From: Paenibacillus sp. URB8-2
Lineage (GTDB): Bacteria; Bacillota; Bacilli; Paenibacillales; Paenibacillaceae
Direction: 5' to 3'
Length of the DNA: 64,000 nucleotides
Assembly: GCF_013393385.1 (NCBI RefSeq)
Contig: NZ_AP023239.1
Span: 1,116,001 to 1,180,000 of the forward strand
Each line of letters starts with the position of its first letter. The first letter of the stretch is position 1. Shown piece after piece: positions 27,025 through 36,095 of the stretch. The position numbers and the translations under genes were made by a program. Under the pieces are notes generated by a model. It did not search any database and was not told the DNA's origin. It saw nothing but the letters and a program-made list of their open reading frames with translations.

Positions 27025-28129
27025 ATGGAGCGGCGGCGAAGTGGCGCTGTTCAACATTCTTACCCATATCGGAGAACAGGTTGACCCGCTCGTAATTCTG
27101 GCGGAGGAAGGCGCGCTGGCCGACCGCTTACGCGACAAAGGAATCGACGTCCGGATCGTTCCGCTGGACGAGAGTATCCGAAGCCGCGGGCGCAACACCG
27201 TCAATCTCGGCGCGCCGGCTGCGGCCATGAAGCTGCTGGCCTATGGCCGGAGGCTCGCTCCGCTGCTGAAGAAAGAACGGGTGGCCTGCGTGCATACCAA
27301 TTCCCTGAAATCGGCGTTGTACGGAACGGTTGCCGCCAAGATGGCTGGCGTACCGCTGATCTGGCATATCCGCGACCACATTGGCGCGCCTTACCTGAAG
27401 CCGGTTGTCGCCAAAGCCATCCGGCTGCTCTCGCGTCTGCTGCCCAACGGCGTCATCGCCAACTCGAAGTCCACGCTCAGCGCGCTTGAGCTGCCGCGTT
27501 CCAAGAAGACGCTGGTCGTCTATTCCGCCTTCGCCAAAGCGATCGGCGGCGTGGCCGGACGCGGGGACCAGAAGGACTTCAACGTTCTGCTGGTAGGGCG
27601 GCTGGCTGAATGGAAGGGGCAGCATATTTTGCTGGAAGCGGCGAAGAAGCTGCGGAGCAACGGGCGGGTCAAGTTCTGGCTGGCTGGCGACGCCCTCTTC
27701 GGCGAAGACGAATATAAGAAGAAGCTGCTCGCGACGATCGAGCGCGAGGGGCTGAACAATGTAAGTCTCCTGGGACATGTCGAGGACATTCAGGGATTGA
27801 TGCAACAAGCGGATCTTCTCGTGCACACTTCGATTACGCCGGAGCCTTTCGGCCAGGTGATCGTCGAAGGGATGGCGGCGGGTCTGCCGGTAATCGCGTC
27901 CAACGAGGGAGGACCGGTTGAAATCGTTGTGCCGGGAGAGACAGGACTGCTCATTGAGCCTGGAAACCCGGCCATCCTTGCGGAATCGATCAATTGGATG
28001 CTCGATCATCCCGAAGAGAGGGAGAGAATGGCGGAGGCCGGGATCAAGCGTGTAAAAGAGCATTTTGTGATCGAGAACACGGTTAAAGAGATTGTCGCTT
28101 ACTATAAAGGCCTGCTGGCGGGCATCTGA
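26990..28129 (+). CDS. Glycosyltransferase family 4
   Basis: 379 residues, GT-B fold. N-terminus MLRVAYIDHTARWSGGEVAL has the glycine-rich acceptor loop; C-terminus has HTSITPEPFGQVIVEGMAAG, the EX7E nucleotide-sugar motif. Start ATG 26990 has GGGAG 8 bases upstream; the longer frame from 26762 would be a different-frame read of the previous gene. Translationally coupled to it by overlap. Confidence 0.9.
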   Translation: MLRVAYIDHTARWSGGEVALFNILTHIGEQVDPLVILAEEGALADRLRDKGIDVRIVPLDESIRSRGRNTVNLGAPAAAMKLLAYGRRLAPLLKKERVACVHTNSLKSALYGTVAAKMAGVPLIWHIRDHIGAPYLKPVVAKAIRLLSRLLPNGVIANSKSTLSALELPRSKKTLVVYSAFAKAIGGVAGRGDQKDFNVLLVGRLAEWKGQHILLEAAKKLRSNGRVKFWLAGDALFGEDEYKKKLLATIEREGLNNVSLLGHVEDIQGLMQQADLLVHTSITPEPFGQVIVEGMAAGLPVIASNEGGPVEIVVPGETGLLIEPGNPAILAESINWMLDHPEERERMAEAGIKRVKEHFVIENTVKEIVAYYKGLLAGI

Positions 28130-28229
28130 CGAACATACGTAAGAGCGGATATCACCTGTGAAGCAAGCAGGCGGCATGGCAGCCGCTTCTTGACAAACAT
28201 TGCTCCATCAAACGTTGAGGATGATTCAC

Positions 28230-29330
28230 ATGAAAATTGCGATAGCGCATGATTACTTAATCCAAATGGGCGGGGCGGAGAGGGTGGTGGAGGTTTTTCA
28301 CCATATGTATCCGGAAGCTCCGATCTTCACGACGGTTTTTAACGGAAGCGGCCTGACCGAGAATCTCAAGGACGCGGATATCCGGGCCTCCTGGCTGCAA
28401 AAAATTCCGGGAGTGAAGGCCAATTTTAAAGGGGTGCTGCCGCTTTATCCCATGGCTATCCGCGATCTGGACTTCCGCGGGTTCGATATCGTTCTGAGTT
28501 CCAGCAGCGCGTTTATGAAGAGCATTCAGGTGCCCAAGCGCACATTTCATCTCTGCTACTGCCACACCCCGATGAGATTCGCCTGGGACTATGACACCTA
28601 TATGGAACGGCAGTCAAATTCCGGTCTATTCAAAAGAGTGCTGAAGCTCTACATCCAACAGCTCAAAATGTGGGACCAGCGGACTTCCAAAAATGTGAAC
28701 CAGTTCGTTGCCAACTCTTCCGTCGTCAAGAGCCGGATACAGAACTACTACCACCGGGACGCCGACGTTATCTTCCCGCCCATTAATACATCCCGCTTTA
28801 CCAGCTCAAGTTCCATCGGCGATTATTATCTGATCGTCTCCAGGCTGGTATCCTACAAGCGGATCGATCTGGCGGTCGAAGCCTTCAACCGCAACGGGTT
28901 GAAGCTGCTCATTGTCGGCGACGGCCCCGACCGGAAGCGGCTGGAGGGGATGGCCAAGAGCAACGTGAAATTCCTCGGCCGGCTTGAAGACGACCAGGTC
29001 ACCGGGCTGATGTCGCAGTGCCGGGCTTATATTTTTCCCGGGGAAGAAGACTTTGGCATAACGCCGCTGGAGGCGAATGCCGCGGGAAGACCGGTTATCG
29101 CTTATCAGGCGGGTGGAGCGCTGGACACGATTGTGCCTTATGTAAACGGAGTGTTTTTCAAACGGCAGGAGGTTGACGATTTGCTTCGGGCGATTTCCGA
29201 AGTGGAATCGTATGCGTGGGATGTCGGAAAAATTGTGAAGCACGCGCAGAAATTTGATGAACAAACTTTTATGGTGCAGTTCAAGCAGTATGTCGAACAG
29301 GCGTATGTGAACTTTCTAAAAGGAGGATGA
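28230..29330 (+). CDS. Glycosyltransferase family 4 (mannosyltransferase WbaZ-like)
   Basis: 366 residues. N-terminus MKIAIAHDYLIQMGGAERVV, middle CYCHTPMRFAWD and C-terminal FPGEEDFGITPLEANAAGRP match the WbaZ/mannosyltransferase-like GT4 group. With ManC encoded nearby, GDP-mannose is a plausible donor. TTGAGGATG upstream favours ATG 28230. The 100-base gap before it holds a GCGGC/GCCGC hairpin with no T tract. Confidence 0.88.
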   Translation: MKIAIAHDYLIQMGGAERVVEVFHHMYPEAPIFTTVFNGSGLTENLKDADIRASWLQKIPGVKANFKGVLPLYPMAIRDLDFRGFDIVLSSSSAFMKSIQVPKRTFHLCYCHTPMRFAWDYDTYMERQSNSGLFKRVLKLYIQQLKMWDQRTSKNVNQFVANSSVVKSRIQNYYHRDADVIFPPINTSRFTSSSSIGDYYLIVSRLVSYKRIDLAVEAFNRNGLKLLIVGDGPDRKRLEGMAKSNVKFLGRLEDDQVTGLMSQCRAYIFPGEEDFGITPLEANAAGRPVIAYQAGGALDTIVPYVNGVFFKRQEVDDLLRAISEVESYAWDVGKIVKHAQKFDEQTFMVQFKQYVEQAYVNFLKGG

Positions 29331-29334
29331 AGAT

Positions 29335-30675
29335 ATGAATCTGGCGGTAATCGGCACCGGCTATGTCGGCCTCGTATCCGGCGTATGCTTTACACTTGGG
29401 GGTAACCATGTTATTTGCGTCGACAAGGATGAAGACAAAATAGCCAGACTGGGTCAAATGAAGTCGCCCATCTACGAACCGGGAATCGAGGCGCTGATCG
29501 AAATGAACCTGAATGAGGGAAGATTGCACTTCTCTTCCGATCTTCAGGAGTCGGTACGCCGCTCGGACATCATCATCCTCGCTGTCGGCACGCCTTCTCT
29601 TCCGAACGGCGAAGCGGATTTGCAGTACATCGAAAACGCGGCGGCGGATATCGGACGGGCGATGGAAGGCTATAAGATTATCATGACGAAATCCACCGTT
29701 CCCGTGGGAACCAACGAGAAAATCCGTCAGATCATTGCCGCCAACACTGGTTATCCGTTCGATATCGTATCGGCGCCTGAATTCCTGCGGGAAGGCTCGG
29801 CCATCCAGGATACGCTGCATCCCGACCGGATTATCATCGGCCTTGACAACCCGGCCCTTGAGCCCGTCATGCGGGAGCTTCATCAGGGCTTCACTGAAAA
29901 TATTGTCGTCACCGACATCCGCAGCGCGGAGATGATCAAATACGCTTCGAACGCTTTTCTGGCAACCAAAATATCGTTCATTAACGAAATCGCCAATATT
30001 TGCGAAAAGGTCGGCGCGGACGTGACCGAGGTGGCCGAGGGAATGGGCCTCGACCGGCGCATCGGCGCCTCCTTCCTCCAGGCCGGCATCGGGTACGGCG
30101 GCTCCTGCTTCCCTAAAGATACGAAGGCGCTCATCCAGATTGCGGGGAACGTCGACTACGAATTCAAGCTGCTGAAATCGGTGGTCGAAGTCAATCAGGG
30201 GCAGCGGTTCATGATTCTTGCCAAGCTCCATGAATCGCTCGGCAGCCTGCAGGGCGCGAGCATCGGCATTTGGGGACTCGCCTTCAAACCGAACACCGAC
30301 GATGTGCGGGAATCACCGGCAAGGGAAATCATCGAGGCGCTGGTTAAGGAAGGGGCGCATGTGAAGGTGTACGATCCGATCGCCGCAGACAATTTCCGGC
30401 AGCAGTATAATCACCCGCTGATTCACTGGTGCGCAGTACCGGAGGAAGCGGCATCCGGCAGCGATGCGCTCTGCCTGCTGACGGACTGGGCCGTGTTCAA
30501 GGATATCGATCTGCACCTTCTGGCCGCAGGAATGCGCAAGCCGATCCTGATCGACGGGCGCAACGTCTATTCCAAAGAACAAATCGAAGGAACCGGACTG
30601 GAATATTATTCGGTGGGACGCCCGCGTATGGGCGGACTCAGCGGCTTTTCCCCAAGTGTGGCAGGCGCGGTGTAA
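29335..30675 (+). CDS. ugd: UDP-glucose 6-dehydrogenase
   Basis: 446 residues. Oxidises UDP-glucose to UDP-glucuronate with two NAD. N-terminal Rossmann GTGYVGLVSG (7-16), central helix domain, catalytic Cys258 in YGGSCFPKDTKAL, C-terminal UDP-binding domain. AAAGGAGG precedes ATG; 4 bases after the previous stop. Uses the GalU product, so the polymer probably contains glucuronic acid. Confidence 0.95.
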   Translation: MNLAVIGTGYVGLVSGVCFTLGGNHVICVDKDEDKIARLGQMKSPIYEPGIEALIEMNLNEGRLHFSSDLQESVRRSDIIILAVGTPSLPNGEADLQYIENAAADIGRAMEGYKIIMTKSTVPVGTNEKIRQIIAANTGYPFDIVSAPEFLREGSAIQDTLHPDRIIIGLDNPALEPVMRELHQGFTENIVVTDIRSAEMIKYASNAFLATKISFINEIANICEKVGADVTEVAEGMGLDRRIGASFLQAGIGYGGSCFPKDTKALIQIAGNVDYEFKLLKSVVEVNQGQRFMILAKLHESLGSLQGASIGIWGLAFKPNTDDVRESPAREIIEALVKEGAHVKVYDPIAADNFRQQYNHPLIHWCAVPEEAASGSDALCLLTDWAVFKDIDLHLLAAGMRKPILIDGRNVYSKEQIEGTGLEYYSVGRPRMGGLSGFSPSVAGAV

Positions 30676-30826
30676 TGTGATTGTGGATGGCCCGCGGAGG
30701 CCTGAGCCAAACGGCGAGGCCGCAGAGGAAGCAAGTTAACCGCGGCGCCGCCGCTCCAAAGGATGTCCCGTTAGGAAGCAGGCAGTTCACGGCTATATCA
30801 TGACCATTTTGAGGGAGGGTATCATT

Positions 30827-32200
30827 ATGAAACTGGTATTATTGTCAGGCGGTTCGGGAAAACGGCTGTGGCCTCTGTCCAACGACTCTCGGTCGAAACA
30901 GTTTCTGAAGGTGCTGGAAAGCCCGCTCGGCGAGCCGGAATCGATGGTCCAGCGGGTATGGCGGCAGCTGGGAGAAGCGGGACTCGCGGAATCGTCGTAT
31001 TTGGCGACAGGCCGCGGACAGGTGGAAATGATACAGAGCCAGCTCGGCGGGGACGTCAAGATTATCGTTGAGCCCGAGCGCCGCGATACTTTTCCGGCCA
31101 TTGCGCTCACGGCTGTCTATCTGTATTCGGTAGAGGGTGTTCTGCCGGATGAGACCGTGGCGATTCTGCCGGTCGATCCATATGTGGAAGGCTCCTTCTT
31201 CGGCGCAGTTTCAGAGCTGGAGCAGGCGCTTGACGCCACCGGCGCGAACCTGGCGCTGATCGGTGTCGTGCCGGAGCATCCTTCGGAGAAATACGGCTAC
31301 ATTATTCCTTCGGGCGGTGAAGCCCAGGAGAACGGGGTTATGCCTGTGAACGGTTTCCTTGAGAAGCCGGATCGCCTGCGGGCCGAGGAATTGATCGGCC
31401 AGGGCGCTTTGTGGAACTGCGGCGTGTTCGCCTTCCGGCTGGGGTATCTGCTTAATATTTTGCAGCAAAAAGGGCTGCCTTTAACCTACGAGGAGCTGCA
31501 GAAGCAGTACAAGCTGCTCTCTTCCATCAGCTTCGATTACGAAGTGGTTGAACAGGAAGACAAGATCGTCGTCCAGCCGTATGACGGGTTCTGGAAGGAC
31601 TTGGGCACCTGGAATACGCTGACCGAGGAAATGGCGAGCAATCAAATGGGCAGGGGCGTTATGACCGAGGATTCCTCGACCAGCTGCCTTGTCAACGAGC
31701 TTGATATTCCGATTACGGTAATCGGTGTACAGGATGTGATTATCGCGGCGAGTCCCGACGGCATTCTCGTCACCCACAAATCGGAAAGCCCGCGCATCAA
31801 GGAAGTGCTGAAGGGCACCGAGCAGAGACCGATGTACGAGGAACGCCGCTGGGGCCACTACCGGGTCATCGATTATGTGAAATACGAGGAAAGCAATGAA
31901 GTGCTGACCAAGCGGATATTTATCGGCGAAGGAAAAAACATCAGCTACCAATACCATCTCAAACGCAGTGAAATCTGGACATTCATCAGCGGGGAAGCGA
32001 GCATTATCCTTAACGAGAGAATGCATAAGGTAAAAGCGGGCGACGTTGTGCGCATACCGGCAGGAACGAAGCACAGCATTCTCGCTTTAACTGATGTGGA
32101 ATTCATCGAAGTACAGACCGGCTCGGAGCTGGTGGAAGAGGATAATATTCGCATAACACTGGATTGGAAGGATATTGAACTGCAACAATTTATCTCTTAA
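30827..32200 (+). CDS. manC: Mannose-1-phosphate guanylyltransferase / mannose-6-phosphate isomerase
   Basis: 457 residues. N-terminal nucleotidyltransferase with LLSGGSGKRLWPLSNDSRSK (pyrophosphorylase signature) and EKPDRLRAEELIGQGALWNCG; C-terminal cupin of the type II isomerase (about 345-455, containing YEERRWGHYRVIDY). Makes GDP-mannose. GAGGGAGGG upstream fixes ATG 30827. No phosphomannomutase gene is in the window. Confidence 0.93.
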   Translation: MKLVLLSGGSGKRLWPLSNDSRSKQFLKVLESPLGEPESMVQRVWRQLGEAGLAESSYLATGRGQVEMIQSQLGGDVKIIVEPERRDTFPAIALTAVYLYSVEGVLPDETVAILPVDPYVEGSFFGAVSELEQALDATGANLALIGVVPEHPSEKYGYIIPSGGEAQENGVMPVNGFLEKPDRLRAEELIGQGALWNCGVFAFRLGYLLNILQQKGLPLTYEELQKQYKLLSSISFDYEVVEQEDKIVVQPYDGFWKDLGTWNTLTEEMASNQMGRGVMTEDSSTSCLVNELDIPITVIGVQDVIIAASPDGILVTHKSESPRIKEVLKGTEQRPMYEERRWGHYRVIDYVKYEESNEVLTKRIFIGEGKNISYQYHLKRSEIWTFISGEASIILNERMHKVKAGDVVRIPAGTKHSILALTDVEFIEVQTGSELVEEDNIRITLDWKDIELQQFIS

Positions 32201-32342
32201 AAGGGATGAATGACTATTAACCTATTTATTAACCATATTAGAAGGTGACTAAACGGGTCTTTTGGCTCATTTATTAAAGGAATATGAAAATCAGTCTTCA
32301 TCAATAATTGCATAACGTCGATATGTACGGTAGAAGGTTAAG

Positions 32343-32439
32343 CCTTCCAATACGACAAAGGCAAACCTATCGCGAGGTAGGGACGCAAAGCCACAGGGCC
32401 TCTTGATTTCAGAGAGGCAGCCTGGCCACCGAAAGGAAG
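32343..32439 (+). promoter_or_regulatory. c-di-GMP-I (GEMM) riboswitch upstream of the first GH26 gene
   Basis: All aptamer landmarks are present in order: GGCAAACC (32360-32367), P2 CCTATC/GGTAGG closed by a GCGA tetraloop (a GNRA loop as in the family), GGGACGCAAAGCC (32380-32392), a long P3 CAGG-CCTCT / AGAGG-CCTGG, and the terminal ACCGA. P1 can form from CTTCC (32344-32348) and GGAAG (32435-32439); the latter is the ribosome binding site. A competing hairpin GAAGG (32333) / CCTTC (32343) can free it. There is no intrinsic terminator, so control would be translational, predicted to be OFF with c-di-GMP. Confidence 0.9.
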
Positions 32440-32445
32440 ATTAAA

Positions 32446-34344
32446 TTGAAAGCTCATCGTATGTATCGATTGTTCTGCATGCTGGTATCTCTGTCTCTGC
32501 TCCTGGCATTTGTTCCGTTTCTGGGCGGAGGAAGTGCATCGACCGTTTCAGCGGCTGCTGCGCCCGCAGCGCCTGTCAACCCGGATGCTTCACCCGAAGC
32601 GGTCAAGCTGCTGAGTTACCTGAATTCCATTTCCGGAACCCGCATCATCACCGGTCAGCACGATTACCTGGAAAGCCCGGACGAATTCAGCAACAAGCTT
32701 CTGGGAACGAGCGGCAGATATGCGGCTCTCCACGGATATGAGCTTGGCGCGATCAACGGCCAAACGGACGGCGCCGTAACATGGCTCCGGCAAAATGTCG
32801 TGAGCAGCGCAATCAAATGGCACAAGGCCGGCGGCATCGTCGCCATGACGTTTCACGAGAATCTACCCGGAACGACCTACACTTGGGCCAATGTGCAGAA
32901 GTCGCTGTCCCAAGCCGATTTCGACAAGTATGTTACGCCTGGAACTACGCAGTACCAAAGTTTGATTACTGAACTCGACAAAGTGGCGGTATCGCTGAAA
33001 ACCCTGCGCGATGCGGGAGTGCCCGTTCTGTGGCGGCCTTATCACGAAATGAACGGGGGCTGGTTCTGGTGGGGCCAGAAGAGCAATTTCACCGACCTCT
33101 GGAATATTATGTATGACCGTTTTGTCAATGTTCATAATCTGAACAACCTGTTGTGGGTGTGGAGCCCGAATGCTCCGAACAGCTGGGCCGATCCTTACGT
33201 CAAGTCTTATCCCGGAGCGGATAAAGTGGATATTCTGGCGGCGGACATTTACAACAAGGATTTCAGACAGAGTTATTATGACGACCTGCTCAGTTTGGCT
33301 GCCGGCAAGCCGATTGCCATTGGCGAGAATGGCGAAATGCCCGATCCTGCAATGCTGCCCAAATCGCAGAGCAAATGGGTCTTTATGATGACTTGGGGCA
33401 AAATGCTTTACGATAACAACAGTACGACTACAATCAAGAGCTTTCTGAACAACGGATTTACGTTAACCCGCGATGAGATTATTACGGCTATGGCTTCGTA
33501 TACGGTGCCAACGCTGTTGCCAAGCCCATCGCCAAGCGCAACGCCGAGTCCGACGCCAACACCGTCGCCAAGCCCGACACCGACGCCGTCGCCAAGTCCG
33601 ACACCGACGCCAACACCAAGTCCGACGCCAAGTCCGACACCGACGCCAACACCAAGTCCGACGCCGAGCCCGACACCGACGCCAAGTCCGACGCCGAGCC
33701 CGACACCGACGCCAAGTCCGACGCCGACGCCGAGCCCAACTCCGACGCCGACGCCGAGCCCAACTCCGACGCCAACACCGTCGCCTAGCCCAACACCCGC
33801 GCCGACACCAACACCCGCGCCGACGCCAACAAATCAGCTGACAGGCGAAGGTTCGGGCACAGGAAACTCGACGCTGCCGGAAGACTCTGACCAGACTGCG
33901 CCACAGCCCCGCAACGGTCTTCTGGGCGAATATTTTGCCAACGTGCAGCTTTCCGGAACGCCTGCACTGGTGCGGGAAGAATCGGCTATCGATTTCAACT
34001 GGGGATCAGGAACGCCGGACAGTACAGTCGGTCCCGACCGTTTCTCCGTCCGTTGGAGCGGCAAAATCAAGCCTCTTTACAGCGAGAATTATTCCTTCTA
34101 TACAAGCTCGGATGATGGGATTAAAGTATGGGTCAACGGAGTTGCCGTCATTACCAGCTGGTCCTCTCAGTACGGAGTAGAGCGGAAGGGAAGAATCGAC
34201 CTGGAAGCCGGGAAACTGTACGACATTAAAGTTGAATATTACGATAATACGGGAAGCGCCAAAGCCCGTCTGATGTGGGAAAGCAGCAGCCAGATCAAGG
34301 AAACCGTTCCTGCCAGCGCGTTTTACCTTTCCGATTCTCTTTGA
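32446..34344 (+). CDS. Secreted GH26 mannanase-like hydrolase with PA14 domain
   Basis: 632 residues. Signal peptide to about residue 40 (cleavage near VSAAAA), GH26 domain (about 45-345) with acid/base Glu in [14 protein letters not shown] and nucleophile Glu in AIGENGEM, a Pro-Thr-Ser linker of about 100 residues (360-462), and a C-terminal PA14 domain (about 485-630), which usually binds carbohydrate. Expected to cleave beta-mannosidic or related bonds outside the cell, probably in the EPS made by this locus. TTG start with AAGGAAG 6 bases upstream. Under the c-di-GMP riboswitch. Confidence 0.9.
   Translation: MKAHRMYRLFCMLVSLSLLLAFVPFLGGGSASTVSAAAAPAAPVNPDASPEAVKLLSYLNSISGTRIITGQHDYLESPDEFSNKLLGTSGRYAALHGYELGAINGQTDGAVTWLRQNVVSSAIKWHKAGGIVAMTFHENLPGTTYTWANVQKSLSQADFDKYVTPGTTQYQSLITELDKVAVSLKTLRDAGVPVLWRPYHEMNGGWFWWGQKSNFTDLWNIMYDRFVNVHNLNNLLWVWSPNAPNSWADPYVKSYPGADKVDILAADIYNKDFRQSYYDDLLSLAAGKPIAIGENGEMPDPAMLPKSQSKWVFMMTWGKMLYDNNSTTTIKSFLNNGFTLTRDEIITAMASYTVPTLLPSPSPSATPSPTPTPSPSPTPTPSPSPTPTPTPSPTPSPTPTPTPSPTPSPTPTPSPTPSPTPTPSPTPTPSPTPTPTPSPTPTPTPSPSPTPAPTPTPAPTPTNQLTGEGSGTGNSTLPEDSDQTAPQPRNGLLGEYFANVQLSGTPALVREESAIDFNWGSGTPDSTVGPDRFSVRWSGKIKPLYSENYSFYTSSDDGIKVWVNGVAVITSWSSQYGVERKGRIDLEAGKLYDIKVEYYDNTGSAKARLMWESSSQIKETVPASAFYLSDSL
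33521..33831 (+). repeat. Low-complexity Pro-Thr-Ser linker repeat
   Basis: Degenerate 6- and 12-base repeats of the type CCGACGCCAAGT encoding (S/T)P repeats that link the GH26 and PA14 domains. In-frame repeats like this are prone to length change by slippage. Confidence 0.85.
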
Positions 34345-34414
34345 TATATCTTTTACGGCAGTCCTCGCGGGTGACCGCCGGTACTTATCCATATTACAAT
34401 TGCATTCTGTTCAT

Positions 34415-34543
34415 TTAAGCCTTGCCAGGCCCTGCTTTTTACAGCAGGGCTTCTAAGCTATAAGCCCCATTTGGGGAATTACCGTCTTTCCCTCATTTGG
34501 GAAGACGGCTTCTCCGGCGGCAATCCAGGCTTAAGAAAGGAAG
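34415..34543 (+). promoter_or_regulatory. Multibranched structured leader before the second GH26 gene
   Basis: An outer stem TTAAGCC-TTGCC (34415-34426) pairs with GGCAA (34519-34523) and GGCTTAA (34528-34534), interrupted by a TCCA bulge. It encloses three hairpins: GCCCTGC/GCAGGG(C) (34429-34450), CCCC/GGGG (34465-34476) and CCGTCTT-CCC / GGG-AAGACGG (34482-34508). The outer stem closes directly onto AAGAAAGGAAG, the ribosome binding site. It does not match the c-di-GMP-I aptamer or another class I can name. Part may also serve as the terminator of the first GH26 gene, but T tracts are weak. Confidence 0.6.
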
Positions 34544-34549
34544 ATGAAT

Positions 34550-36043
34550 TTGAACAAATCCTCCAAGTATCGGTTGTTCGTTACAGTTGTACCTTTGATT
34601 CTGATCATGTCCCTGCTGCCCTGGATCAACTCCGAAACCCTGCCCAAGTCTGTAATTCAGACGCCGTCCGTTCCCGTCAATCCGTCGGCTTCGGCGGAGG
34701 CGCGGGATCTGCTCGGTTACCTGGCGGGCTTAAGCGGCAAGAGCCTGATATCCGGCCAGCACGATTATCTGGAAAGCCCGGATGAATTCAATAACAAGCT
34801 CGAGAAGGCTACCGGCAAATATGCCGTGCTTCACGGTTACGAGCTTGGAGCCATCAACGGCCAGTCGCAGGGCACGATCGACCGTCAGCGGAATGCGGTT
34901 GTGCAAAGCGCCATCAACTGGCACAAAAGCGGCGGGATCGTAGCCATGACCTTTCATGAAAATCTTCCCGGCACCTCTCCGGCCTGGTCCAATGTCTCCA
35001 TGAGTCTGAGCCAAAGCGAGTTCGACGCCTATGTTACTCCCGGCACGGACCAGTATAATAGCCTGATTGCCGATCTGGATCGGACCGCTGTGTATTTGAA
35101 GCAGTTGCAGAGCGCCGGAGTCCCCGTTTTGTGGAGACCTTACCATGAAATGAACGGCGACTGGTTCTGGTGGGGAAAGAAAAATAATTTTTCGGCGCTT
35201 TGGGATATTATGTATGACCGATTTGTGGGTAAACATAAATTAAACAATCTGCTCTGGGTATGGAATCCGAATGCACCCAACGGGTATGCCGACGCCTACG
35301 CATCCTATTATCCGGGTGCGGACAAAGTCGATATCCTGGCAGCGGATATTTACAATAATGATTTTCAACAGTCGTATTACGACAGTCTGCTGAAGCTTGC
35401 GGACGGTAAGCCGATTGCCATCGGCGAGAGCGGCGAGTTGCCCGATCCCCAGGTGCTGGCCAAGAGCCAGAACAAATGGGTCTATGTGATGACCTGGGGG
35501 AAAATGCTGACCGAGAATAACAGCAAACAAACCATCAGCAGCTTTATGAACGCTGACTACACGTTGTCCAGAGACGATTTTATCAAATTGCTGGATAAGG
35601 AGACTGTAGCCGCCGGCAACGGACTGCGGGGAGATTACTTTGCCAACAAGGAACTGGAAGGCAAGCCGGTTATTAGCAAGACCGATGCCAATTTGGACTT
35701 GAGCTGGCAGGATGGGGCGCCTGGAGAAGCTGTGGACACGAACTTCTTCTCCGTGAGATGGCAAGGCCGCCTCAAAGCTCCGGGCACCGGGACCTATACG
35801 ATCAAAGCGGTGTCCGACGACGGTGTGCGAATTTGGATCGGAGGCAAGCTTATCATCGACAGCTGGGTGCCTCAGAACGATGTTGCCAGAGCCGGAACTA
35901 TCAAATTCAAGGAGAACACTTTTTACGACATCAAAGTGGAGTACTTCGAGAACAAAGGCAAAGCCGATATCAAGCTGCTCTGGCAAGGACCGGGGCGGCC
36001 GGAAGAGGTCATTCCCCCGAAAGTGCTTTTTCTACCCGACTGA
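34550..36043 (+). CDS. Secreted GH26 mannanase-like hydrolase with PA14 domain (paralogue)
   Basis: About 497 residues, a close paralogue of the preceding gene but without the Pro-Thr linker. N-terminal signal/anchor helix (about 5-25), GH26 (about 40-340) with acid/base [14 protein letters not shown] and nucleophile GESGEL, then PA14 (about 358-495). I place the start at TTG 34550 because AAGGAAG then lies 6 bases upstream, exactly as in the paralogue; ATG 34544 abuts that site. Likely acts on the same extracellular polymer. Confidence 0.88.
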   Translation: MNKSSKYRLFVTVVPLILIMSLLPWINSETLPKSVIQTPSVPVNPSASAEARDLLGYLAGLSGKSLISGQHDYLESPDEFNNKLEKATGKYAVLHGYELGAINGQSQGTIDRQRNAVVQSAINWHKSGGIVAMTFHENLPGTSPAWSNVSMSLSQSEFDAYVTPGTDQYNSLIADLDRTAVYLKQLQSAGVPVLWRPYHEMNGDWFWWGKKNNFSALWDIMYDRFVGKHKLNNLLWVWNPNAPNGYADAYASYYPGADKVDILAADIYNNDFQQSYYDSLLKLADGKPIAIGESGELPDPQVLAKSQNKWVYVMTWGKMLTENNSKQTISSFMNADYTLSRDDFIKLLDKETVAAGNGLRGDYFANKELEGKPVISKTDANLDLSWQDGAPGEAVDTNFFSVRWQGRLKAPGTGTYTIKAVSDDGVRIWIGGKLIIDSWVPQNDVARAGTIKFKENTFYDIKVEYFENKGKADIKLLWQGPGRPEEVIPPKVLFLPD

Positions 36044-36095
36044 ACAATGAGTCCCAACCGGGAAGTCGGACTCCTTGAGAAAGCGAGGACAGGAA

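Noticed and set aside
33521..33831. CRISPR or minisatellite of independent function, and antisense Ala/Ser-rich frame
   Set aside because: The repeats are in frame within the GH26 gene and encode a Pro-Thr-Ser linker; the reverse-strand frame is a by-product of codon bias.
34415..34543. Second c-di-GMP riboswitch
   Set aside because: GGCAAACC, GGGACGCAAAGCC and the terminal ACCGA of the GEMM-I aptamer are all missing.
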